A stretch of DNA of 11,556 nt from Nocardioides sp. (GTDB taxonomy: Bacteria; Actinomycetota; Actinomycetes; Propionibacteriales; Nocardioidaceae), in NCBI GenBank assembly GCA_025965295.1, contig JAOPXF010000304.1:1-11556 (forward strand), read 5' to 3'. The position numbers and the translations under genes are program-made. Under the pieces are notes generated by a model that saw only the letters and a list, made by a program, of their open reading frames with translations, had not been told where the DNA came from and made no database searches. Shown here in pieces: positions 1 to 7,008 of the stretch (the stretch's first letter is position 1; every line of letters begins with the position of its first letter).

Positions 1-1
1 C

Positions 2-316
2 GTCGGCCGCACCCACCGCCTGGTCACACCCGCCCTGTGGCGTGCGCTCGTGTGCCGGGATCAGCAGTGCGCGTTCCCGGGCTGCACCAGACCCCCAGTC
101 ATGGGCCACGCCCACCACATCATCCACTGGGCCAACCACGGCCCCACCGCCCTGAACAACCTCGTCCTGCTCTGCGGGCACCACCACCGCGTCATCCACC
201 ACACCCCCTGGGAAGTCCGGCTCAACCCCCACGACCAGCTCCCCGAGTTCCTCCCACCACCCAAACCCGGAGCACCACCACCCACCTGGACCCGACACCG
301 ACCACGACGCGAGTAG
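2..316 (+). CDS. HNH endonuclease, DUF222/13E12 family, C-terminal part (5' truncated)
   Basis: The gene enters from the left edge, so only about 104 C-terminal residues are seen. They carry an HNH nuclease domain of the kind found at the C-terminus of DUF222 (13E12 repeat family) proteins of actinobacteria. Visible parts are a lead-in reading GRTHRLVTPALWRALV, a zinc-type CAFPGC pair, the GHAHHIIHW histidine core, the LNNLVLLC asparagine segment and a closing C-x2-HHH motif. A Pro-rich tail ends in TAG at 314-316. HNH domains of this kind bind a metal and cut DNA; the biological role of the family is not well established, and its members are multicopy in many actinobacterial genomes. The DUF222 half, if present, lies outside the window. 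The family call is secure; mobility or defence functions are not shown here. Confidence 0.9.
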   Translation, partial: VGRTHRLVTPALWRALVCRDQQCAFPGCTRPPVMGHAHHIIHWANHGPTALNNLVLLCGHHHRVIHHTPWEVRLNPHDQLPEFLPPPKPGAPPPTWTRHRPRRE

Positions 317-317
317 G

Positions 318-336
318 GGTCTCGACAAGCTCGACC
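318..336. repeat. Dispersed-repeat-like motif downstream of HNH gene
   Basis: The stretch GGTCTCGACAAGCTCGACC lies immediately after the HNH gene stop. It contains an inverted pair TCGA-CAAGC-TCGA. From memory, motifs of this form recur in intergenic regions of Nocardioides-type genomes, often next to DUF222/HNH genes. It is present once here, so its repeat status is inferred and needs the whole genome. The rest of the 317-397 spacer shows no gene and no clear terminator with a T-tract. Confidence 0.35.
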
Positions 337-385
337 AGCGAGGGGGCGCACCCGCGAGGTCCACCGCCGTTCGGGCGTGCGTCGC

Positions 386-391
386 TAGGGT
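386..391 (+). promoter_or_regulatory. Candidate -10 box of the ABC exporter operon (leaderless)
   Basis: TAGGGT fits the actinobacterial TANNNT -10 consensus and ends 6 nt before the ATG at 398. That spacing would place the transcription start at or next to the start codon. No Shine-Dalgarno sequence precedes this ATG, which agrees with leaderless expression. No convincing -35 box was found. Confidence 0.45.
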
Positions 392-397
392 CTCCGC

Positions 398-1297
398 ATG
401 GCGGCGATCGAGGTAAGGGGCCTCACGATGACGTACGGCGACCTCAGGGCCGTCGACGACGTGACTTTCGAGGTGGCCGAGGGCGAGTTCTTCGGCATCC
501 TGGGTCCGAACGGCGCCGGCAAGACCACGACCCTCGAGATGATCGAGGGGCTCCGCAAGCCCGACGCCGGCGAGATCACGGTCTTGGGGCAGCGCGTGTG
601 GCCGCGCAACCCGGCCCTGCTGCCGCGGATCGGCGTACAGCTCCAGGCCTCGTCGTTCTTCGAGCGGCTCACCGCACGCGAGCAGATCCACACCTTCGCC
701 GCCCTGTACGACGTGTCCGCGGCGCGGGCCGACGGGTGGCTGGAGCGGGTCGGCCTCGACGACAAGGCGGCGACCCGCGTCGGCGACCTGTCCGGCGGCC
801 AGGCGCAGCGGCTCTCGATCGCGTGCGCGCTCGTCCATGACCCCGAGCTGGTCTTCCTCGACGAGCCGACGGCGGCGCTGGACCCGCAGGCCCGCCGCAA
901 CCTGTGGGACCTGCTGTCGGGGATCGCCGATGCCGGGCGGACCGTCGTCCTCACCACGCACTACATGGACGAGGCCGAGGTGCTGTGCGACCGGGTCGCG
1001 ATCATGGACCACGGCCGGGTCCTCGAGCTCGACTCACCGGCCGCCCTGGTGCGCGGTCTCGACGCCGCGACCCGGATCACGGTCACCCCGGGCCAGCTCA
1101 CCTCCACCGAGGCCGCCGACCTCGAGGGCGTGACCGACGCGGCCGAGGGCCCCGACGGTCTGGTGCTCACCACGCGCAGCCCCGGCCGGGTGCTCGCACG
1201 CCTCGCGGAGGACGACCACCTCGACGGCGTGCGGGTCCAGACCGGAACGCTCGAGGACGTCTTCCTCGACCCCACCGGCCGGGAGTACCGCGCATGA
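398..1297 (+). CDS. ABC transporter ATP-binding protein (DrrA-like, ABC-2 exporter)
   Basis: This 299-residue cytoplasmic ATPase would power export through the membrane partner encoded next. All nucleotide-binding motifs are intact: Walker A GPNGAGKTT (36-44), Q-loop near Q81, signature LSGGQ (131-135), Walker B LVFLDE (151-156) with catalytic E156, and the H-loop TTHYMDEAE with H188. A C-terminal extension of about 70 residues follows, as in the CcmA/DrrA class that exports drugs, polysaccharides or lipids. The ATG at 398 is chosen because a TAGGGT -10 box ends 6 nt upstream and the ABC domain begins right after it; an in-frame ATG lies at 428 but would cut the first strand. The stop overlaps the permease start by 4 bp (ATGA), so the two are translationally coupled. 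The substrate cannot be told from sequence. Confidence 0.95.
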   Translation: MAAIEVRGLTMTYGDLRAVDDVTFEVAEGEFFGILGPNGAGKTTTLEMIEGLRKPDAGEITVLGQRVWPRNPALLPRIGVQLQASSFFERLTAREQIHTFAALYDVSAARADGWLERVGLDDKAATRVGDLSGGQAQRLSIACALVHDPELVFLDEPTAALDPQARRNLWDLLSGIADAGRTVVLTTHYMDEAEVLCDRVAIMDHGRVLELDSPAALVRGLDAATRITVTPGQLTSTEAADLEGVTDAAEGPDGLVLTTRSPGRVLARLAEDDHLDGVRVQTGTLEDVFLDPTGREYRA

Positions 1298-2364
1298 AGC
1301 TCACCCCCTTCGTCGCGCTCTCGCTGGCGATCCTGCGCGGCTTCTACCGCGACAAGGCCTCGGTCTTCTTCGCGATCGTCTTCCCGCTGATGTTCCTGGT
1401 GCTCTTCGGCGGGATCTTCAGCGACCAGAGCGAGTCCAAGGTCGACCTGATCGAGGTCGGCACGGTCTCCCTGGTCGACGAGATGCCCGCCGACGCCCGG
1501 GCGGCCTTCGACCAGACCTTCGAGGTCACCCACACCGACGACCTCGAGGCGGCTCTCGAGCAGGTCCGCAAGGGCGACGCGGACGTGGCGATCGAGGCCA
1601 AGGGCGACACGATCGTCGCCCACTACACCCAGACCGACCAGGTGAAGGCCGCGATCACCCAGGGTGCCCTCCAGGCGTTCGTCGACGGCACCAACGTGGC
1701 GCTGACCGGACAGCCGCCGCGCTACTCGCTCGACCCGCAGCGCGTCGAGGACGACTCGCTCGACACCATCCAGTTCGTGACGCCGGGCCTGCTCGGCTGG
1801 GCGGTTGCCATGAGCGCCAGCTTCGGCGCCGCGGCCACCCTGCAGGGCTGGCGGCAGAGCAAGCTGCTCCGGAGGCTGCAGCTCGCGCCGGTCTCGACCA
1901 GGACCGTCGTGGCGGCACGGGTCGCGGTCACGGTGGCCATCGCGCTGGTGCAGATGGCGATCTTCCTCGGGCTCGGTGCCGCGGCGTTCGGCCTGACGCT
2001 GACCGGCGCCTGGTGGGCGGCGATCCCGTTGCTCGTGGTCGGCACCCTCTGCTTCATGGCCGTCGGGCTGCTCGCGGGTGCGGTCGCGAAGACGACCGAG
2101 GGCGCGGTCAACATGGCGAACTTCTTCGTGCTGCCGATGGCGTTCCTCAGCGGGTCGTTCTTCCCGCTGGAGGGCGCCCCGTCCTGGCTCCAGACGGTCA
2201 GCAGCCTGCTGCCGTTGCGACACCTCAACGACGGCATGCTCGACGTGATGGTGCGCGGCGAGGGAGCCGGCGCCGTGCTCGCACCCATGGGCATCCTGGC
2301 CGGCTTCGCGATCGTGATCACGCTGCTGGCGGCACGGCTCTTCCAGTGGGACTCGACGGACTGA
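1294..2364 (+). CDS. ABC-2 type transporter permease
   Basis: This 356-residue membrane protein is the channel half of the exporter. Its layout is typical of ABC-2 permeases: one N-terminal membrane helix (about 23-42), a hydrophilic, probably extracytoplasmic domain (about 43-160, Asp/Glu-rich), then five hydrophobic helices near 163-182, 207-231, 239-262, 271-290 and 327-350. The end of the fourth helix and the SGSFFPLEGAP turn match the conserved C-terminal region of the family. The start is fixed by the ATGA overlap with the ATPase gene. The pair probably works as a (ATPase)2-(permease)2 exporter. The stop is only 3 bp from the stop of the converging TauE-like gene, so there is no separate terminator region. 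Confidence 0.92.
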   Translation: MKLTPFVALSLAILRGFYRDKASVFFAIVFPLMFLVLFGGIFSDQSESKVDLIEVGTVSLVDEMPADARAAFDQTFEVTHTDDLEAALEQVRKGDADVAIEAKGDTIVAHYTQTDQVKAAITQGALQAFVDGTNVALTGQPPRYSLDPQRVEDDSLDTIQFVTPGLLGWAVAMSASFGAAATLQGWRQSKLLRRLQLAPVSTRTVVAARVAVTVAIALVQMAIFLGLGAAAFGLTLTGAWWAAIPLLVVGTLCFMAVGLLAGAVAKTTEGAVNMANFFVLPMAFLSGSFFPLEGAPSWLQTVSSLLPLRHLNDGMLDVMVRGEGAGAVLAPMGILAGFAIVITLLAARLFQWDSTD

Positions 2365-2376
2365 CGATCAGGTCAG
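2361..2376. terminator. Weak hairpin between converging ABC permease and TauE genes
   Basis: CTGAC and GTCAG form a 5-bp stem around a 6-nt loop and span both converging stop codons. There is no T-tract on either strand. It is the only symmetrical element at this tail-to-tail junction and could at most be a weak bidirectional stop. Confidence 0.2.
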
Positions 2377-3135
2377 CATCGCGACCGCGGCGATGATCCC
2401 GGCCAGCACGACCAGCACCCGGAAGAGGGTCGGGGGTAGCCGTCGCCCCACCCGGGCGCCGACGTAGCCGCCGAAGACCGACCCGACCGCCAGCAGACCC
2501 ACCGCCGCCCAGTCCAGCTCCGCCACGACCAGGAAGATCGCGCCCGCGACCACGTTGGCGGCGAAGATCGCGAGCGTCTTGAGCCCGTTGACGACCCGCA
2601 GCTCCAGATCCAGCCCGAGGCCCAGCACCGCCACCATCATCACCCCGGAGCCGGCGCCGAAGTAGCCGCCGTAGACCCCGGTCAGGGCTGCGAACACCGT
2701 CGTCACCGGCGACATCAGCGTGCGCGGTTCGTGTGCGTCCGGTCCGGTACGACGTCGCCGCAGCCAGGCCGAGATCGTCGGCTGGGCGCCGACCAGCAGG
2801 CAGGTGAAGAGGATCAGCCACGGTACGACCGCCTCGAAGACCCCCGGCGGCAGCGCCAGCAGCAGCGCCGCGCCGCCGGCCGCGCCGCCCGCACAGGTCA
2901 GGATCACCGCGAGCGTGACCCGCGGATGCTCGCGCAGCTCGGCGCGGTAGCCGAAGCAGCCGCTGACCCCGGCCGGGACCAGGCCCAGGGTGTTCGAGGC
3001 GTTGGCGACCACCGGCGGGATCCCGAGGGCGACGAGCACCGGGAAGCTCAACAGTGAGGCGACCCCGACCGTGGAGGTCAGGATGCCGGCGCCCAGGCCG
3101 GCGCCGAGCACCGCGAGCTGCTCGAGTCCCGTCAC
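2368..3135 (-). CDS. TauE/SafE family sulfite/organoanion exporter-like permease
   Basis: A 255-residue integral membrane protein of the TauE/SafE (PF01925) type, a family associated with efflux or uptake of sulfite, sulfonates and other small organic anions; the substrate here is unknown. Hydrophobic segments cover nearly the whole chain. The two-fold internal design of the family is visible: an N-terminal half with GVASLLSFPVLVALGIPP and ANASNTLGLVP, and a C-terminal half with GGYFGAGSGVMM and VVNGLKTLAIFAANVVAG, separated by a short basic cytoplasmic loop (WLRRRRTGPDAHEPR). The GTG at 3135 is preferred because TAGGGT sits exactly 7 nt upstream, a leaderless arrangement; a GTG at 3144 with a distant GGAGGAGGG is the alternative. 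Longer upstream extensions are Pro/Arg-rich and unlike a membrane protein. The gene diverges from the carboxylate permease gene. Confidence 0.88.
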   Translation of the reverse strand: MTGLEQLAVLGAGLGAGILTSTVGVASLLSFPVLVALGIPPVVANASNTLGLVPAGVSGCFGYRAELREHPRVTLAVILTCAGGAAGGAALLLALPPGVFEAVVPWLILFTCLLVGAQPTISAWLRRRRTGPDAHEPRTLMSPVTTVFAALTGVYGGYFGAGSGVMMVAVLGLGLDLELRVVNGLKTLAIFAANVVAGAIFLVVAELDWAAVGLLAVGSVFGGYVGARVGRRLPPTLFRVLVVLAGIIAAVAMLT

Positions 3136-3142
3136 CCGCCCC

Positions 3143-3148
3143 ACCCTA
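3143..3148 (-). promoter_or_regulatory. Candidate -10 box of the TauE-like gene (leaderless)
   Basis: Read on the minus strand this is TAGGGT, identical to the box before the ABC operon. It lies 7 nt upstream of the GTG at 3135. It supports that start codon and leaderless transcription. It abuts the TTGACA of the divergent promoter on the other strand. Confidence 0.45.
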
Positions 3149-3178
3149 TTGACAGCCCTCCTCCGAAACGCCTTGGGT
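3149..3178 (+). promoter_or_regulatory. Candidate promoter of the MatC_N/SLC13-like permease gene
   Basis: A perfect TTGACA (3149-3154) is followed after 18 nt by TTGGGT (3173-3178). This would give a leader of about 40 nt that carries the GGAAGGA ribosome site 7 nt before the ATG at 3224. The -10 box is a poor match, so the assignment is tentative. Confidence 0.35.
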
Positions 3179-3223
3179 GGGAGGCCGGCGGCCCACTCGG
3201 GGGTGCCGTGGAAGGACGGGCAC

Positions 3224-4543
3224 ATGGGACCGGAATGGGTCGCGATCCTCGCGCTGATCGCGCTCTTCGTGATCGGGACGGTGCTCCCGATCAACATGGG
3301 CGCACTGGCCTACGTCGCCGCCTGGCTGGTCGGCATGTACTCCCTCCACCTGGACGAGAAGGAGATCCTGGCCGGCGTCAGTGGCGACCTGGTCCTGACC
3401 TTGATCGGCGTCACGTACCTGTTCGCGATCGCCAGGAACAACGGCACCGTCGACCTGATCGTCAGATCTGCGGTCCGGGCCGTGGGTGGGCGAGTGGCAC
3501 TGATCCCGTGGGTGATGTTCGCCGTCACCGCGCTGCTGACCTCCATCGGAGCGGCCAGTCCCGCCGCCTGCGCCATCATCGGTCCGATCGCCCTCGGCTT
3601 CGCGGCCCGCTACCGGATCAACCCGCTGATGATGGGCATGTTCGTCGTGCACGGCGCCCAGGGCGGTGGCTTCTCGCCGATCAGCATCTACGGCACGATC
3701 ACGAACTCGGTGATGGAGCAGAACGACCTGCCCTCGAGCGAGATCACCGTCTTCCTGGCCAGCCTGGTGGTCAACCTGGTGATGGCCACGATCCTCTTCG
3801 TGCTCTTCGGTGGACGCGACCTGGTGGCACGTCGGGTCGACCCCGATGAGCCGGACACTCTCGACGAGGACCTGCACCGCGGCGGCGCCGGCGTCCCGGC
3901 CCGGGGGATGGGCGCGACGGCGGAGTCCGGGACGAGGGCCAGCGGTGTGCGGCACGACCAGGTCCTCACTCTGGTCGCGTTCGTGGCGGTGGCACTCGTC
4001 TCGCTGGTCTTCGACAAGAACATCGGCTTCGTGTCGATCACCGCCGCGGTCGCCCTGGCCATGCTCGCCCCGAGGCAGCACCAGGACGCGGTCAAGCAGA
4101 TCGCCTGGCCCACGGTGCTCCTCGTCGCCGGTGTGAGCACCTACGCGACGATCCTCACAACCGCCGGATCGCCGGAGTTCGTCGGCAACTGGGCGGCCGG
4201 CCTGGGTGCGATCGCCATCGGTGCCCTGATCCTCTGCTATGTCGGGGGTGTGGTCTCGGCGTTCGCCTCCTCGACCGCGCTGCTGCCGGTGATCATTCCG
4301 ATCGCGATCCCGCTGATCGCGGACGGCGGCATCAACGCCGGCTTCTTCGTGGCCGCCTTGGCGATCAGCTCGACGATCGTCGACGTGAGTCCGTTCTCCA
4401 CCAACGGTGCGCTGATGCTGGCCAACCGGCCGGCGACGATCGAGGAGCCCGTCTACTACAAGCAGATCCTCGTCTACAGCGTGATCGTGGTGCTGGTCGG
4501 ACCACTGCTGGTGTGGGCTGCGCTGGTGCTTCCGGGCTGGTGA
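3224..4543 (+). CDS. SLC13/MatC_N-type dicarboxylate permease
   Basis: A 439-residue polytopic inner-membrane protein. The first ~150 residues look like the dicarboxylate carrier MatC N-terminal domain (PF07158), with PINMGALAYVAAWLVG, the TYLFAIARNNGTVD stretch and TSIGAASPAACAIIGPIAL. The second half repeats the ion-transporter pattern, with VSAFASSTALLPVIIPIA and ISSTIVDVSPFSTNGAL. A hydrophilic loop (about 198-246) joins the two halves. Family members carry malonate or other small carboxylates; the substrate here is inferred only by family. The ATG at 3224 has GGAAGGA 7 nt upstream and begins directly with the first membrane helix, so longer in-frame starts are rejected. The gene is divergent from the TauE-like gene; both may move small organic anions, but a functional link is only suggested by position. 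Confidence 0.85.
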   Translation: MGPEWVAILALIALFVIGTVLPINMGALAYVAAWLVGMYSLHLDEKEILAGVSGDLVLTLIGVTYLFAIARNNGTVDLIVRSAVRAVGGRVALIPWVMFAVTALLTSIGAASPAACAIIGPIALGFAARYRINPLMMGMFVVHGAQGGGFSPISIYGTITNSVMEQNDLPSSEITVFLASLVVNLVMATILFVLFGGRDLVARRVDPDEPDTLDEDLHRGGAGVPARGMGATAESGTRASGVRHDQVLTLVAFVAVALVSLVFDKNIGFVSITAAVALAMLAPRQHQDAVKQIAWPTVLLVAGVSTYATILTTAGSPEFVGNWAAGLGAIAIGALILCYVGGVVSAFASSTALLPVIIPIAIPLIADGGINAGFFVAALAISSTIVDVSPFSTNGALMLANRPATIEEPVYYKQILVYSVIVVLVGPLLVWAALVLPGW

Positions 4544-4565
4544 TCGCTCGGGCCACGGACACCGT

Positions 4566-4571
4566 TAGCGT
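4566..4571 (+). promoter_or_regulatory. Candidate -10 box of the SDR gene (leaderless)
   Basis: TAGCGT fits TANNNT and ends 8 nt before the ATG at 4580, with no Shine-Dalgarno between. It lies in the 36-bp spacer after the permease stop, so the SDR gene may have its own transcript. Confidence 0.4.
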
Positions 4572-4579
4572 TCCGGGAC

Positions 4580-5470
4580 ATGGGCCTGCTCTTCCAGACG
4601 CCGCGCGCCCGGGTGCGCCGCGTCGTGCGTCGCGTGACCGGCGACCGGTCCAGTCCGCTGACCGGGCGGACCGTGCTCGTGACCGGTGCCTCCTCGGGGA
4701 TCGGTGAGGCGACCGCGCTGGCCGTAGCCCGGCGGGGGGCGACGGTGCTGCTCGTGGCCCGGCGCCGCGACGAGCTGCACCGCGTGCGCGCCCTGGTCGA
4801 GGCGGGTGGGGGCCGCGCCGAGGCGTACGTCTGTGACCTGACCGACGGCGACTCGGTCGACGCGCTGGTCGCCGCCGTGCTGGCCGAGCACGGCGTCGTC
4901 GACTACCTCGTCAACAACGCCGGCCGGTCGATCCGCCGGTCGCTGCACCTCTCCCACGAGAGGTTCCACGACTTCGAGCGGACCATGGCCGTCAACTACT
5001 TCGGTCCGGTGCGGCTGACCATGGGGCTGCTGCCGGCGATGCGCGCCCAGGGTTTCGGGCACGTCGTCAACATCGTGACGTGGGGGGTGCAGATGAAGGC
5101 ACCCAAGTTCGCGGCGTACATCGCCTCGAAGACCGCCCTCGATACCTGGTCGCGGATCGCGTCGCGCGAGGCGTACGGCGACAACGTCACGTTCACGAAC
5201 ATGCGCTTCGCGCTCGTGCGCACGGCCATGGTCGCCCCCACCGAGGCGTACGCCGATCGCCGGGCCGCGACCCCGGACCAGGCGGCCGCGCGCGTGGTGC
5301 GGGCCCTCGAGGACCGGCCGGTCACGGTCAACGTGCTGGCCGGCAACGTCGGCGAGGTGCTCAACCTGGTCGCGCCCCGGCTCAGCGACGCGCTGTTCTG
5401 GCGATTCGACCGGGCCTACCCGGACTCGGCCGCGGCGCGGGTCAACGCGCCCGGGCGACAGGTCCCATGA
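4580..5470 (+). CDS. Short-chain dehydrogenase/reductase (SDR) with Thr at the catalytic Ser position
   Basis: A 296-residue NAD(P)-dependent oxidoreductase with a classical SDR Rossmann fold. Visible motifs are the cofactor loop TGASSGIG (35-42), an ARRRDEL segment after the second strand that favours NADP(H), CDLTD, the structural NNAG (112-115), and the active-site YxxxK with Y180 and K184. The residue 13 before the Tyr, normally the catalytic Ser, is Thr167 in NIVTWGVQ. A basic, Arg-rich N-terminal extension (about 1-25) and a C-terminal extension of about 50 residues (ARRLSDALFWRF-like) point to a membrane-associated, lipid- or ketone-reducing SDR subgroup, but the substrate is unknown. 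The last 29 bp overlap the end of the VOC gene on the other strand. Confidence 0.92.
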   Translation: MGLLFQTPRARVRRVVRRVTGDRSSPLTGRTVLVTGASSGIGEATALAVARRGATVLLVARRRDELHRVRALVEAGGGRAEAYVCDLTDGDSVDALVAAVLAEHGVVDYLVNNAGRSIRRSLHLSHERFHDFERTMAVNYFGPVRLTMGLLPAMRAQGFGHVVNIVTWGVQMKAPKFAAYIASKTALDTWSRIASREAYGDNVTFTNMRFALVRTAMVAPTEAYADRRAATPDQAAARVVRALEDRPVTVNVLAGNVGEVLNLVAPRLSDALFWRFDRAYPDSAAARVNAPGRQVP

Positions 5471-6215
5471 TGTTGAACTGCACTCCACCCGGGTCCCGGA
5501 GGACCGCCACCCGCCCGTAGGGCGTGTCGTCGTCCGGCACCACGACGCTCGCGCCCGCGGCGATCGCCCGAGCGACGGTGGCGTCGGTGTCGGGGACCTG
5601 GAGGTAGAACTGCCAGCGCGAGGGGTCCTCGCCCAGGAAGCCGGTCGCGTCCATGATCCCGGCCCGGGCGTCCTGGTCCTTGCCGAGGGTGGTGTAGCGG
5701 AACTCGGCGGTGTCGCTCATCGTCGAGACGTCCCAGCCGAAGACGTCACGGTAGAAGCCGACCGCGCGGTCGTAGTCGCGCGTGAGGGTCTCGAACCACG
5801 CCGGCGCACCGTCCGCGGCCCGGGCGCCGAAGCCCGCGAAGCTGCCGGCCTGCCAAGCGCCGACGAGGGCGCCGGCCGGGTCGACCAGCACGGCCATCCG
5901 GCCCAGGTCGGCGATCGCCATGGGCTCGGCGACGACGGTCGCCCCCGCGGCCCGCGCGCGCTGGGTCGTCGCGTCGAGGTCGTCGGTGGCCAGGTAGACC
6001 GACCACGTGCTGGGGGTTCCGCTCGAGCCGTCGTTGGGCATCAGGCCGGCGACCGGCACACCGTCGCGCAGGAACATCCGATAGCCGCCGAAGTCGGGGG
6101 AGGCCTCGCCGGCCTCCCAGCCGAAGAGCCCGGAGTAGAAGTCTGCCGCGGTCTCGGGGTCGGCCGTGAACAGGTCGATCCAGCAGGGTTCACCGCTGGT
6201 GAAGGAGAGGGGCAT
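5442..6215 (-). CDS. VOC family protein with two glyoxalase-like domains
   Basis: A 257-residue cytoplasmic protein made of two tandem vicinal-oxygen-chelate domains (about 9-121 and 136-250). The internal duplication is plain: AADFYSGLFGWE against AVGFYRDVFGWD, and GRMAVLVDPAGALVGAWQ against GRVAVLRDPGGVQFNIM. This is the layout of the actinobacterial Cfp30B/'27 kDa antigen' type group, whose biochemical role is mostly unassigned; glyoxalase, dioxygenase or resistance functions occur in the superfamily. The ATG at 6215 has AGGAG 5 nt upstream and begins directly at the domain, so the longer upstream frame is rejected. It lies 67 bp downstream of the 241-aa membrane protein gene on the same strand, but the content does not suggest joint function. 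Confidence 0.9.
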   Translation of the reverse strand: MPLSFTSGEPCWIDLFTADPETAADFYSGLFGWEAGEASPDFGGYRMFLRDGVPVAGLMPNDGSSGTPSTWSVYLATDDLDATTQRARAAGATVVAEPMAIADLGRMAVLVDPAGALVGAWQAGSFAGFGARAADGAPAWFETLTRDYDRAVGFYRDVFGWDVSTMSDTAEFRYTTLGKDQDARAGIMDATGFLGEDPSRWQFYLQVPDTDATVARAIAAGASVVVPDDDTPYGRVAVLRDPGGVQFNIMGPVARAR

Positions 6216-6239
6216 CGGGGCTCCTGGGGTCGGGTTCGT

Positions 6240-6266
6240 GGACGTGGGGGTAGACCACCCGCGTCC
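6240..6266 (-). terminator. Hairpin between membrane-protein gene and VOC gene
   Basis: A 9-bp stem (6240-6248 with 6258-6266, arms beginning GGACG and ending CGTCC) closes a 9-nt loop. One position is T/G on the plus strand, which becomes an A/C mismatch in the leftward transcript. There is no U-tract. It could end the transcript of the 6283-7259 operon before the VOC gene, or be chance in GC-rich DNA. Confidence 0.3.
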
Positions 6267-6282
6267 TGCGAACTCATCGCCG

Positions 6283-7008
6283 TCAGGGGGACATCGATGC
6301 CCACAGGCCGTAGAGGCACGAGGCGCCACCGAAGCCGGCCGCAACCGTCGCCGAGGTGCCGGCGGTGGCGGGGATGGAGACGACAGTGGCGACCGTGCCG
6401 CCGGTACACAGCACGACGGCGCCGTAGGCCTTGACCTCGTCGGCGGTCATCCACTTCTCCTTGGGGGCGTCCGGGTTGTTGCTGATACTGGGCATGGTCT
6501 GGCAGACCTCGTGGTGGGTGTCCCAGGCGGGGTAGTGCTGGGCCCACGTCGCGCACGAGCCGGCCTTGATCAGGTTGGTGTACCTCTCGATGGCCTCCGC
6601 ACGGTAGGAGTAGGGGATCCGGGCCGTGGCGTGTCGCGCCTGGTCGCGCTGCCACAGCGCGCGGGCGATCTTGCGGACCCACACCTTCTTGACCTTCGCC
6701 GGGTGGATGTAGAACCTCTTGACCGGGATGCCGTGCTTCCACCCGTCGACCTTGCCGTGCCGGAACTTCTTCACGTGCCACCTGGCCTCCTGCGGGCACG
6801 GCGTCTCGGTGGGATCGCACCTGTGCTCGGGAGCGGTGCTCTCGGCCGCCGGCGCCCTGGAGCCGGTGGGCTCCTGCCCCGACGCCTTGGTGACCGCCGT
6901 GCCCACGACCAGGCCGAAGGCCAGCCCGACCGCGATACACACGGCGAACTTGGCCCAGAGCGGCCCCGCCCAGAACCGCTCCCAGCGGGTCAGGCCCGGC
7001 GCGCTCAT
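6283..7008 (-). CDS. Unrecognised membrane-anchored cysteine-containing protein, 241 aa
   Basis: I do not recognise a family. One hydrophobic segment near the N-terminus (about 18-40) follows a short Arg/Trp-bearing start, so an N-in anchor with the rest outside the cytoplasm is likely. Then come an Ala/Pro/Ser linker (42-62), a strongly basic, His/Trp/Lys-rich region (76-130), a mid domain, and a hydrophobic Gly/Ala/Thr/Val-rich C-terminus (about 194-237). Apart from C24 in the anchor, six Cys fall in pairs: 64/71, 152/169 and 201/230, the last pair flanking the hydrophobic end. This would suit disulfide bonds outside the cell. The start is set by the 4-bp ATGA overlap with the upstream XRE gene, indicating translational coupling. 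A toxin, pore former, phage-exclusion protein or structural membrane protein are all possible; none is shown. Confidence 0.7.
   Translation of the reverse strand: MSAPGLTRWERFWAGPLWAKFAVCIAVGLAFGLVVGTAVTKASGQEPTGSRAPAAESTAPEHRCDPTETPCPQEARWHVKKFRHGKVDGWKHGIPVKRFYIHPAKVKKVWVRKIARALWQRDQARHATARIPYSYRAEAIERYTNLIKAGSCATWAQHYPAWDTHHEVCQTMPSISNNPDAPKEKWMTADEVKAYGAVVLCTGGTVATVVSIPATAGTSATVAAGFGGASCLYGLWASMSP

Noticed and set aside
961..2223. 420-codon minus-strand frame opposite the ABC genes
   Set aside because: Arg/Glu/Gly-rich composition typical of an antisense shadow in GC-rich DNA; the opposite strand holds two intact ABC genes with all motifs.
2990..3223. N-terminal extension of the MatC_N-like permease to an earlier in-frame start
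   Set aside because: The extension runs antisense through the TauE-like gene and is not membrane-like; ATG 3224 has a ribosome site and starts at the first helix.
3136..3297. N-terminal extension of the TauE-like protein to an ATG at 3297
   Set aside because: It would run through the start of the divergent permease gene and adds a non-membrane Pro/Arg-rich stretch; the TAGGGT box supports GTG 3135.
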